A stretch of 15,598 nucleotides of DNA. It comes from Nitrospirota bacterium (GTDB taxonomy: Bacteria > Nitrospirota > UBA9217). The first letter of the stretch is position 1. Each line of letters opens with the position of its first letter. Both the position numbers and the translations under genes were made by a program. Below are positions 6,872 to 13,588 of this stretch, one piece after another. The notes under the pieces were generated by a model. The model was not told where the DNA came from and did not search any database. It saw only the letters and a program-made list of their open reading frames with translations. The stretch is taken from assembly GCA_013334545.1 (NCBI GenBank), contig JAAXXJ010000044.1, forward strand, positions 1-15,598. Direction: 5' to 3'.

Positions 6872-7546
6872 TCAGGGCTTATCCCGCATCTCGCAGGCCA
6901 TGTGGCGGATGACCTTGCCCTTCACCATGTAGACCACCATCTCGGCGATGTTGGTGGCGTGGTCGCCGACGCGCTCCAAGTATTTCGCGACGTAGGTGAG
7001 ACGCACCGCGCGGGCGATGTTCTTGGGGTCCTGCAGCATGTAAACGAGCAGTTCGTTGAATATCTGCTGGTTCAGGTTGTCCACGAAGTCGTCGGCCTCG
7101 CAGACCTTCATGGCCAGGTTTGCGTCCCTCGCGACAAATGCGTCGAGGCTGTCCTTGAGCATCTTCTGAGAAGCTTCGGCCATGCGCGGGATGTCGATGT
7201 AAGGTTTGAGTTGCGGCTCATCGAGCAGCTCCAAGGTCCGTTCGCAAATGTCCACGGCCAGGTCGCCCATCCGCTCGAGGTCGGTGATGATCTTGATCGC
7301 CGTTGTAATGAAACGGAGATTGCTGCCCGTGGGCTGCCAAAGGGCGATGAACCTGATGCACTCCTCCTCGATTTCTACGTCGTAGGTATTGACGATGGAA
7401 TCGCCTGCGATCACCGACTGTGCCAGTTCACGGTCACGCTCCACGAGGGCCTTGATGGATTTCTGGATGGTACTTTCTACGACCCCCCCCATCTTAAGGA
7501 TCTGCTCCTTCAGTTTTTCAAGCTCCAGCTCTTTCTGTTGTGCCAT
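6872..7546 (-). CDS. phoU: Phosphate-uptake regulatory protein PhoU
   Basis: A 224-residue cytoplasmic, all-helical protein with two PhoU repeats. In the known system it links the PstSCAB transporter to the PhoR-type kinase and keeps the Pho response off when phosphate is plentiful. The two metal-binding motifs are visible: ITDLERMGDLAVDI in the first half and AKYLERVGDHATNIAEM in the second. The ATG at 7546 was chosen over an in-frame start at 7591 because AAGGAG lies 6 nt upstream of it and the resulting start MAQQKELELEKLK is typical. It follows pstB after 81 bp and is the last gene of the pst series. No convincing terminator follows, so read-through into the arn genes is possible. Confidence 0.96.
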   Translation of the reverse strand: MAQQKELELEKLKEQILKMGGVVESTIQKSIKALVERDRELAQSVIAGDSIVNTYDVEIEEECIRFIALWQPTGSNLRFITTAIKIITDLERMGDLAVDICERTLELLDEPQLKPYIDIPRMAEASQKMLKDSLDAFVARDANLAMKVCEADDFVDNLNQQIFNELLVYMLQDPKNIARAVRLTYVAKYLERVGDHATNIAEMVVYMVKGKVIRHMACEMRDKP

Positions 7547-7627
7547 GGAAATCTCCTTGGGAGAATTCAACATTGAAAATACAGGATTCAATGGTTGCTA
7601 ATCTGCAAACCGCAATCCGATGTTGCA

Positions 7628-8407
7628 TTACCCGAACCTTCCCGTGATATAGTCATCAGTCTGCTTGTTGTCGGGATTGGTGAATATCTTCTCCGTGGGG
7701 CCGTACTCGATGAGCTCGCCCATGTAGAGAAATGCGGTCATATCGGACACCCGGGCAGCCTGCTGCATGTTGTGCGTAACAATGATGATGGTCACCCGCT
7801 GCTTGAGCTCGGCCACCAGTTCCTCGATGCGTGATGTGGCGATAGGATCCAGGGCCGAGGTGGGCTCGTCGAAGAGGATGATCTCCGGATCCGTAGCCAG
7901 GGCCCGGGCGATACAGAGACGCTGCTGCTGGCCGCCGGAGAGGTTGAAGGCCAGGCTGTGAAGCCGGTCGTAGGTCTCTCGCCAGAGGGCCGCGCCCCTG
8001 AGCGCCTGTTCGACCTTGTCGTCCAAAATGCTCTTTTTCGTGATACCGCGCACGCGAAGGCCGTACGCAACGTTTTCGTAGATTGACTTGGGGAACGGAT
8101 TCGGCTTCTGGAATACCATGCTGATGCGCATGCGTACCTCGATGGGGTCAATCTGGGGACTGACGATATTCACATTATCCGGATGCAGGACGATCTCACC
8201 CTCGTAGCGGTTGCCGTGGTACAGGTCGTGCATGCGATTGAAACAGCGCAGGTACGTGGTCTTGCCGCACCCCGAAGGGCCTATGAACGCCGTCACCTTT
8301 TTCTCGGGGATGGCGAGGCTGATATTCCGGAGTGCATTGATCGAGCCGTAATAGAAGTTGAGGTTCTTGACCTCAGCCTTGATCCTTGAACTGGAAAGAA
8401 GCGTCAT
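7628..8407 (-). CDS. pstB: Phosphate ABC transporter ATP-binding protein PstB
   Basis: A 259-residue ABC ATPase that powers high-affinity phosphate import with PstC and PstA; length matches the family. Visible motifs are Walker A GPSGCGKT (43-50), Q-loop Gln100 in MVFQKPNPFP, signature LSGGQ (156-160), Walker B ILFDE (177-181) and the switch histidine His212. The FQKPNPFPKSIYENVAYG stretch is characteristic of PstB rather than of other ABC importers. The ATG at 8407 has GAGGAG 8 nt upstream and lies 19 bp past the pstA stop. The preserved motifs indicate an active ATPase. Confidence 0.98.
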   Translation of the reverse strand: MTLLSSSRIKAEVKNLNFYYGSINALRNISLAIPEKKVTAFIGPSGCGKTTYLRCFNRMHDLYHGNRYEGEIVLHPDNVNIVSPQIDPIEVRMRISMVFQKPNPFPKSIYENVAYGLRVRGITKKSILDDKVEQALRGAALWRETYDRLHSLAFNLSGGQQQRLCIARALATDPEIILFDEPTSALDPIATSRIEELVAELKQRVTIIIVTHNMQQAARVSDMTAFLYMGELIEYGPTEKIFTNPDNKQTDDYITGRFG

Positions 8408-8426
8408 GCCAGTAACTCCTCGATGA

Positions 8427-9350
8427 TTACCATTTAATGCGGCTCCTGATGCGTGAACGGAGATAGATCGCGAGACCGTTCATGGCAAGCGTCATGAGCA
8501 GCAGGATAACGCCTGCGGCTGCCGCGTTGTGCTGAAAGGCCTCCTCGGGCCGGGAGGTCCAGTTGAACATCTGGATCGGCATCACGGTGAAGGGGTCCAT
8601 CAGCCACTTGAACGAGAGAAAGGGGAAATCGGCGGTCACCGGCGAGGAGGGGAGAAAGGCGATGAAGGTGAGGGCGCCGATGGTGATGATCGGCGCTGTT
8701 TCGCCGATGGCCCGGGACAGGCCGATGATGACGCCGGTCAGGATGCCGCCCGTGGAATAGGGCAGCACGTGGTTCCAGACCGTCTGCCACTTCGTGGCGC
8801 CGAGGGCGTATGCGGCCTCGCGGATGCTGCCGGGGACCGCGATAATGGCCTCCCGGGTCGCTACGATCACGACCGGCAGGATGAGCAAGGCAAGGGTCAG
8901 ACCGGCGGCGAGGATGCTCTGGCCGAGCTTGAAAGTATACACGAACAGGCCGAGGGCAAGGAGCCCGTACACGATGGACGGCACGCCCGCAAGGTTCGTC
9001 ACGTTGATCTCGATGATAGCGGTCATCCAGTTCTTGGGTGCATATTCCTCGAGATACACGGCAGATGCCACACCCAGGGGGACGGCTGCAACCGCGGTGA
9101 CGAGCATCACCAGGACGGTGCCGACCCAGGCTGAGAGGATGCCCGCTCCCTCCGCTCGGCGGGACGGAAAGGACGTGAAAAAGTCCGTATGAAAACGGGG
9201 CATACCGTCGATGAAGAGCTGGATAAACAGTGCCAGGAGCACCACCACGCCGACAAGCATGGAGAGCAGCCCGACCACGGCGAAAATATAGTCCCACCGT
9301 TTGTGCCGGGAGATGAGCCCGCGGATCTCTTTTACCTGGTGATCGGCCAC
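8427..9350 (-). CDS. pstA: Phosphate ABC transporter permease PstA
   Basis: About 307 residues with six hydrophobic helices, forming the membrane channel with PstC. The cytoplasmic coupling loop that contacts PstB is EAAYALGATKWQTVWNHVLP, followed by SRAIGETAPIITIGA, both typical of PstA. The start is taken as GTG at 9350: it lies one base past the pstC stop (TGA-C-GTG), with GGGAGG 9 nt upstream, giving VADHQVKEIRGL. An in-frame ATG at 9395 exists but would lie inside pstC and lacks a ribosome site. The tight junction with pstC implies translational coupling and balanced synthesis of the two permeases. Confidence 0.95.
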   Translation of the reverse strand: MADHQVKEIRGLISRHKRWDYIFAVVGLLSMLVGVVVLLALFIQLFIDGMPRFHTDFFTSFPSRRAEGAGILSAWVGTVLVMLVTAVAAVPLGVASAVYLEEYAPKNWMTAIIEINVTNLAGVPSIVYGLLALGLFVYTFKLGQSILAAGLTLALLILPVVIVATREAIIAVPGSIREAAYALGATKWQTVWNHVLPYSTGGILTGVIIGLSRAIGETAPIITIGALTFIAFLPSSPVTADFPFLSFKWLMDPFTVMPIQMFNWTSRPEEAFQHNAAAAGVILLLMTLAMNGLAIYLRSRIRSRIKW

Positions 9351-9351
9351 G

Positions 9352-10263
9352 TCAATATGCCTCCCTGACACGTTTCTTGAGCACATATCCGGCAATGTTG
9401 AATACGAGCGTGATCAGCATCAAGGTCAGGCCTGCAGCAAAGATGGTCTGGTACCCGATGCTTCCGTGCGGCAAGTCTCCCAGGCTCACCTGGACGATAT
9501 AGGCGGTTATCGTCGCAGCCGGCTGTGTCGGGTCCCAGGTAAGGTTCGGCTGCATCCCGGCTGCGATGGCGACCACCATGGTCTCGCCCACAGCCCGGGA
9601 GATGCCCAGGATATACGCCGCGGCAACGCCGGAGAAGGCCGAAGGAAAGACGACCCTGACGGCGGTCTGGAAGCGGGTCGCGCCCATGGCGTAGGATCCC
9701 TCCCGGATATGCATGGGCACCGCGCGCATGGCATCCTCGCTGACCGAGCTGACGTAGGGGATGATCATGATACCCATGACGATCCCGGCGGATAGCATGT
9801 TGAATCCTGGCAGCGAGGGGAGCAGCTTCTGCAGGATCGGCGTAACCACAATGAGGGCGAAGTATCCGAATACTACGGTAGGAACGGCGCCGAGCAGTTC
9901 CAGAAAGGGTTTTACGATCTCCCGCAGATTGTGGGGAGCGAACTCGCTCAGGTAGATCGCGATGATCGTGCCGAGCGGGATGGCGACGAGCAGGGCGACG
10001 CCGGTCGTGACGGTGGTGCCGGCAACGAGCGGCATGATCCCGTAATGCGCGTTGTCGAACAGCGGAGTCCATTGGGTATCGGTCAGGAACGTGAGGATCG
10101 GCACAATGCGGAAGAACGGAATGGATTCATAGACCAGGATGGCAGCGATGGCAAAAGTGGTCAGGACCGAAGACAGGGCGGCGAGAAAAAGGACCGTTTC
10201 GATCGCTCGCTCCCGGATACGGCGCGAACGTCTGCTTGCCAATGTTGGTTGCATGCTGTTCAT
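9352..10263 (-). CDS. pstC: Phosphate ABC transporter permease PstC
   Basis: About 303 residues with six helices; partner of PstA in the phosphate channel. GAVPTVVFGYFAL and the coupling loop EGSYAMGATRFQTAVRVVFP, followed by SRAVGETMVVAIAAG, mark PstC. The start at 10263 (MNSMQPTLASRRSRR) was chosen because AGGAG lies 10 nt upstream and the length then matches the family. Longer in-frame starts at 10353 and 10425 lack ribosome sites, and the latter would lie inside the terminator hairpin. The gene is separated from pstS by 190 bp holding that terminator, so its expression depends on read-through or a weaker internal promoter. A TATAGT -10-like sequence at 10359-10354 was noticed, without a good -35. 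Confidence 0.95.
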   Translation of the reverse strand: MNSMQPTLASRRSRRIRERAIETVLFLAALSSVLTTFAIAAILVYESIPFFRIVPILTFLTDTQWTPLFDNAHYGIMPLVAGTTVTTGVALLVAIPLGTIIAIYLSEFAPHNLREIVKPFLELLGAVPTVVFGYFALIVVTPILQKLLPSLPGFNMLSAGIVMGIMIIPYVSSVSEDAMRAVPMHIREGSYAMGATRFQTAVRVVFPSAFSGVAAAYILGISRAVGETMVVAIAAGMQPNLTWDPTQPAATITAYIVQVSLGDLPHGSIGYQTIFAAGLTLMLITLVFNIAGYVLKKRVREAY

Positions 10264-10453
10264 GCCGTTGCTGCTCCTGTGCGGTGCATGCCTGCCGGTC
10301 CGGTGGGCCGATGCAGGCAGGGAGAGGTCAAGGGATGAGTTCGTATCGTCCATACTATACAATAAATAGCCGTGAGACGCACTAGGAAAAAGACAAGAAA
10401 AAACGGGGCGCCCGCATCCGGACACCCCGTCGAACGGTTAATTGTGACAGGAA
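10264..10453. other. pstS-pstC spacer
   Basis: This 190-bp non-coding stretch separates the periplasmic binding protein gene from the permease genes. It contains the intrinsic terminator at 10397-10430 and an A/T-richer segment (10351-10376) with a possible weak -10 (TATAGT, 10359-10354). No gene is supported within it. Confidence 0.6.
10397..10430 (-). terminator. Intrinsic terminator between pstS and pstC
   Basis: On the minus strand a 12-bp stem (ACGGGGTGTCCG pairing with CGGGCGCCCCGT, two G-U pairs, no mismatch) closes a GATG tetraloop at 10430-10403 and runs directly into six T residues (10403-10398; the stem's last T is the first of them). It starts 24 nt after the pstS stop. This is a textbook rho-independent terminator. 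In the middle of the operon it should give an abundant short pstS message and a rarer full-length pstSCAB-phoU message. The strong stem could also protect the pstS mRNA 3' end. Confidence 0.9.
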
Positions 10454-11464
10454 TTAATGCTTGCCTTCCCGCTTCAGGAGCTCTTCCACCGAGACGCCCA
10501 CCTCGGGTTCACCGCCGAAACCGGTGCCGAGCTTCTTGCTCTTGAAGTTATCGGCGGCCAGCTTATAGGCGGTGTCCGGCAGCGGCACATACTTCACTTC
10601 CTTCACCAGCTTGGGCGCGTTCTTGATGTAGAACTCAACGAAATCCCTGACCTCTTTTTTCTCCATCGACTTGGCGTTCACGTAGATGAAGATCGGGCGG
10701 GAGAGGGGCTGGTACGTGCCGTTTTTCACGGTCTCCACTGAGGGCAATACTGCCGGTTTTCCTGCGGCAGCCACGACCGGCACGGCCTTTAGTTTCGTGC
10801 TGTTCTCGGCGTAGTAGGCCATGCCGAAGTAGCCGAGTGCGTACTTGTCGCGGGCCACGCCCTGGACGAGCACGTTGTCGTCCTCGCTGGCCGTGAAATC
10901 GCCTCGGCTGGACTTGGACTTGCCCACGATCGCCTCGGTAAAGTAATCGAAGGTCCCCGAGTCGGCGCCGGGACCGAAGAGCTTGATCGGCTGGTCCGGC
11001 CAGGCCGGATTGACCTGGTTCCACTTCATGACCGTGCCCTGCGCCTCGGGCGCCCACATCTTCTTCAGCTCGTCCACCGTGATGCTCTTGAGCCAGTCGT
11101 TCTGGGGGTTCACGACAACGGTCAGGGCATCATAGGCCACGGGAAGCTCGACGTATTGGATGCCGGCCTCCTTGCATGCGTCCATCTCCTTCTTCAGGAT
11201 CGGGCGCGAGGCATCGGAAATGTCCGTCTCGTTACGGCAGAACTTCTTGAAGCCTCCGCCGGTGCCCGAGATGCCGACAGTCACTTTGGTGGCGCCCTTC
11301 GTGGATTTCTGGAATTCCTCGGCTACCGCTTCGGTGATGGGGTACACAGTGCTGGACCCGTCGATCTTGATAAGGCCTGTATCGGCCTTAACCGGGACGG
11401 CCGTCAGGGACATGGCAAACAGCGTCGCAACGGCAAACAGAAACAACGTTTTGAAAACCTTCAT
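10454..11464 (-). CDS. pstS: Periplasmic phosphate-binding protein PstS
   Basis: A 336-residue substrate-binding protein that captures phosphate in the periplasm and delivers it to PstCAB. Residues 1-27 form a Sec signal peptide (MKVF, hydrophobic core, then VPVKA before DTGLIK) with a likely signal peptidase I site. Phosphate-contact segments are DGSSTVYPITEAV near the start, GISGTGGGFKKFCRNETDISDASRP, and GPGADSGTFDYFTEA in the middle. No lipobox cysteine is present, so it is probably soluble. The ATG at 11464 has AAGGAGGA 5 nt upstream, a very strong ribosome site. It is preceded by four tandem PhoB-type repeats and followed by an intrinsic terminator, consistent with strong induction in phosphate limitation. 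Confidence 0.97.
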   Translation of the reverse strand: MKVFKTLFLFAVATLFAMSLTAVPVKADTGLIKIDGSSTVYPITEAVAEEFQKSTKGATKVTVGISGTGGGFKKFCRNETDISDASRPILKKEMDACKEAGIQYVELPVAYDALTVVVNPQNDWLKSITVDELKKMWAPEAQGTVMKWNQVNPAWPDQPIKLFGPGADSGTFDYFTEAIVGKSKSSRGDFTASEDDNVLVQGVARDKYALGYFGMAYYAENSTKLKAVPVVAAAGKPAVLPSVETVKNGTYQPLSRPIFIYVNAKSMEKKEVRDFVEFYIKNAPKLVKEVKYVPLPDTAYKLAADNFKSKKLGTGFGGEPEVGVSVEELLKREGKH

Positions 11465-11503
11465 GATGTTCCTCCTTAGATTTGTTATTCATGCAACTGC
11501 GAC

Positions 11504-11561
11504 TTTATATCATGCAATTGTTACAGTTTTGTTACAATTTTGTTACAAGGTTGTTAATATT
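11504..11561 (-). promoter_or_regulatory. Pho box (four tandem 11-bp repeats) and -10 element of pstS
   Basis: On the minus strand CTGTAAC/TTGTAAC units occur at 11526-11520, 11537-11531 and 11548-11542, with a degenerate fourth unit at 11559-11553, each exactly 11 bp apart. This is the heptamer-plus-4-bp spacing used by PhoB. After the last heptamer come 4 + 6 bp and then TATAAA (11509-11504) as the -10; no -35 hexamer is needed in PhoB-activated promoters. The leader to the pstS ATG is about 33 nt. The arrangement indicates activation by a PhoB protein encoded elsewhere. Confidence 0.85.
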
Positions 11562-11641
11562 ATGCAACTGATCAATCCCTCCCGCTAGCGTTCGCCAAGG
11601 CCACGGGAACGTGAGATGGTGAGCCATCCGGGACCAGATCG

Positions 11642-12028
11642 CTATTGTCCGGTCTCTTCGAAATACTTCGCCGCTGTCATATCTCCGGGACGGCATGCAT
11701 CTCCCTTGCTGGTGCTTCCCGATGTCCCATGACATTGCACACGCTCATGGAGCCTCTCCCCGTCCGTGGAAGAGCAGGGGATGCGCGGTATTGCCCGCGG
11801 CTCCTCGTCCCTTCCCAGTAGCTCCCGAATCGTTTCACCTGATGTCGCGGACATTGCGTTGTCGAGGAGTATGAGGGCGGGCCGGACGAACTGTACGGCG
11901 TTGAGCGTTCCGGACCCCTGGCGAATCGGAATCACCCGGAGATCTTTGTCCGCGAGCAGTTCTGTGATCGTGTACAGCGATACGGCGTCATCGCCGATGA
12001 TCACGACCTTATTTCTATGCAACGGCAT
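11642..12028 (-). CDS. Stand-alone receiver-like (CheY-fold) protein, divergent
   Basis: A 128-residue protein with the order of a response-regulator receiver domain and no output domain. The acidic pair is Asp13-Asp14 in VVIIGDDAVS, the candidate phosphoacceptor is Asp56 in ALILLDNAM, a Ser/Thr cluster is at 86-88 (PCSSTD), and Lys108 (TSKGD) matches the conserved lysine. The first half fits well; after residue 78 the sequence is poorly conserved, with unusual Pro, Cys and Gly content, although the reading frame still follows the expected elements. The ATG at 12028 has GGGGAGG 5 nt upstream and lies 11 bp past the hybrid kinase stop, so the two are surely co-expressed. It may be a phosphate sink or single-domain partner of that kinase. 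It could instead be decaying. Confidence 0.7.
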   Translation of the reverse strand: MPLHRNKVVIIGDDAVSLYTITELLADKDLRVIPIRQGSGTLNAVQFVRPALILLDNAMSATSGETIRELLGRDEEPRAIPRIPCSSTDGERLHERVQCHGTSGSTSKGDACRPGDMTAAKYFEETGQ

Positions 12029-12039
12029 ACCGTCCTCCC

Positions 12040-13239
12040 CTATGCGCGGCGGATAGCATCACACGTTCCTTCATCCTTCTCACCTCCTTCTCTTTTCGAA
12101 GCCGCCGGCCGCTTCAGGAAAAGGGAGAAGGCGGAGCCTTTGCCGAGGCTGCTGGTCACGGAAATGCTCCCTCCCATTGCTTCAGTGAGAAGCTTCGCGA
12201 TGTACAGGCCGATGCCGGAACCGGCAATGCCCTCGCTGCTTCGCGCCCGGTAGAACTTGTCGAAGACCTGCGCAAGCTCGTCCTTCCCGATGCCGGGGCC
12301 TGTATCGATGACCGACAGGACAACCTTGTCGTCGACGGCTTCGCACGTGATCCGGACTGAGCCGTGGTCCCGGTTGTATTTGATCGCGTTCGAGATCAGG
12401 TTGGTCAATATCTGCCTGAGGGCCACGGCACTTCCGATGGCGTTGATGGGGGATGACCCATCGGTGGTAAGCGAGATATGCCGTGTTTCGGCCCTTTCCC
12501 GCAAGGAGTCGGCAAGGGATGCCGCGATGCCGGCGGCATCGACCTCTTCCCGGAGAATCTCCCCGCGGCCCTTTTCCAGCTTCGCAAGCAGGGCAACGTC
12601 ATTGAGCAGGGCTTCCATGTGGAGCGTAGATGAATGGATCTCGGCAAGATAGGGGCTGCCGTTGCTCTTGAGCGCGGCAAGATGGGAGTACCCGCCGATG
12701 ATGTTGAGGGCGTTCTTCATTTCATGGATGAGATACCGCGTCGCGCTGTCCTGCTCCTGCTCCCGCGCGGTGAGCTCTCTGATCTGGGCGTGCCGGCTCA
12801 CGATGTTCCGGGTCTTGATCAGCAGTTCCTGCACGGAAAAGGGCTTGGTGATGTAGTCGTCGGCCCCGAGCGACAGCCCCTTGATCCTGCTTTCTTCGGT
12901 GGTCAGGGCCGAGACCATGATGATGGGGACGTGCCTGCCTGTCGTTCTGTCGCGAATGGTCTGGCACACTTCCCAACCGTTCATTCCGGGCAGCATGATG
13001 TCCAGGAGGACGAGGTCCGGCGTCGACTGCAGCACCGCCTCGACGGCCCTGTCTCCGGATTCAGCGATCAGTGTCGCGAATCCGTCCCGGTCAAGGTTGT
13101 ACCGGATCAGCTCGGCGACATCGGGTTCGTCCTCGACGATCAGGACCAGTGGGCGTGCGTCAAGCAGGTTCCCTGCCAATGTCCTGACCTTCGCGTCCGG
13201 TGCGTTGTCCTTCGATGATGATGGGGTTTTCTTGGTCAT
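12040..13239 (-). CDS. Receiver-histidine kinase hybrid, probable Pho-regulon signalling protein
   Basis: A 399-residue cytoplasmic protein. Residues 31-150 form a receiver domain: acidic residues 36-38 (VEDEPD), phosphoacceptor Asp80 in LVLLDIMLPGMNG, Ser110, Lys132 in YITKPF. A helical linker leads to a HisKA-type domain with His172 (IHEMKNALN) as phosphorylation site. An HATPase domain follows, with N-box NLISNAIKYN (280-289), DTGPGIG (312-318) and GSGIGLYIAKL (341-351). There is no membrane helix and no DNA-binding domain, so it is a soluble relay kinase whose activity can be set by phosphorylation of its own receiver. It could stand in for or modulate PhoR, since it is next to pstS and has a PhoB-type promoter. 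The ATG at 13239 lacks a strong ribosome site, so the start is less certain than the rest. Confidence 0.88.
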   Translation of the reverse strand: MTKKTPSSSKDNAPDAKVRTLAGNLLDARPLVLIVEDEPDVAELIRYNLDRDGFATLIAESGDRAVEAVLQSTPDLVLLDIMLPGMNGWEVCQTIRDRTTGRHVPIIMVSALTTEESRIKGLSLGADDYITKPFSVQELLIKTRNIVSRHAQIRELTAREQEQDSATRYLIHEMKNALNIIGGYSHLAALKSNGSPYLAEIHSSTLHMEALLNDVALLAKLEKGRGEILREEVDAAGIAASLADSLRERAETRHISLTTDGSSPINAIGSAVALRQILTNLISNAIKYNRDHGSVRITCEAVDDKVVLSVIDTGPGIGKDELAQVFDKFYRARSSEGIAGSGIGLYIAKLLTEAMGGSISVTSSLGKGSAFSLFLKRPAASKREGGEKDEGTCDAIRRA

Positions 13240-13588
13240 GACGTTTCTTAAGTATGTGTCGCGGATGATACGTCTTGCTTGTTACAGGATTGTTACAGAA
13301 CGATGAAATTATCATGACGGAAAAAGAGGGGACGGACGGAAGGTAAAAGGCAACGAAGACCTGGTAAGCATCACGAACCCGAACAGTGTGCACAGGAGAA
13401 GGATCCCCGTTCGCGGCGCTGCCGGCGGAGAAGGCAGAAGAACTGGGTCACGCTGTCATAAAAAGGACAGGGCGGCAGGTTGGTCTTCCCGGTCCGCACT
13501 GCCGTATCAAGGGCGGACGTGGGGGGATGCGACACTAGTAAGCCGGGCGTGTGGACAACGGATCGGTCGCGCTGATCGGGTCCTTTGC
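13240..13588. other. 349-bp spacer without a convincing gene
   Basis: It lies between the degenerate kinase gene and the hybrid kinase gene. Its left part holds the Pho box and -10 at 13265-13300. The remainder (about 13301-13588) shows no clear terminator, RNA gene or repeat. A 73-codon reading frame (13371-13592, minus) begins with an ATGA overlap on the preceding stop but has no ribosome site, an erratic composition and no recognisable motif. The stretch may be the remnant of an eroded gene. Confidence 0.4.
13265..13300 (-). promoter_or_regulatory. Pho box (two tandem 11-bp repeats) and -10 element of the hybrid kinase gene
   Basis: CTGTAAC occurs on the minus strand at 13287-13281 and 13298-13292, 11 bp apart. 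As at pstS, 4 + 6 bp follow the last heptamer and then a -10-like TATCAT (13270-13265). The identical geometry at two promoters makes chance unlikely and suggests that the kinase and receiver genes belong to the same phosphate-starvation regulon. The leader to the ATG at 13239 would be about 20 nt. Confidence 0.78.

Noticed and set aside
10264..10425. N-terminal extension of PstC to 10353 or 10425
   Set aside because: The extension has no ribosome site, a non-conserved composition, and the longest form begins within the intrinsic terminator; AGGAG in front of 10263 and normal family length favour the shorter start.
11583..11628. Terminator after the lone receiver gene
   Set aside because: Only short stems (CGCTAGCG palindrome, GATGG/CCATC with 4-nt loop) without a T-run; insufficient for an intrinsic terminator.
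11642..11790. Possible frameshift in the second half of the lone receiver protein
   Set aside because: Although conservation is poor, the same frame still gives the Ser/Thr strand (PCSSTD), the conserved lysine (TSKGD) and a final helix in the right order, so divergence explains it better than a frameshift.
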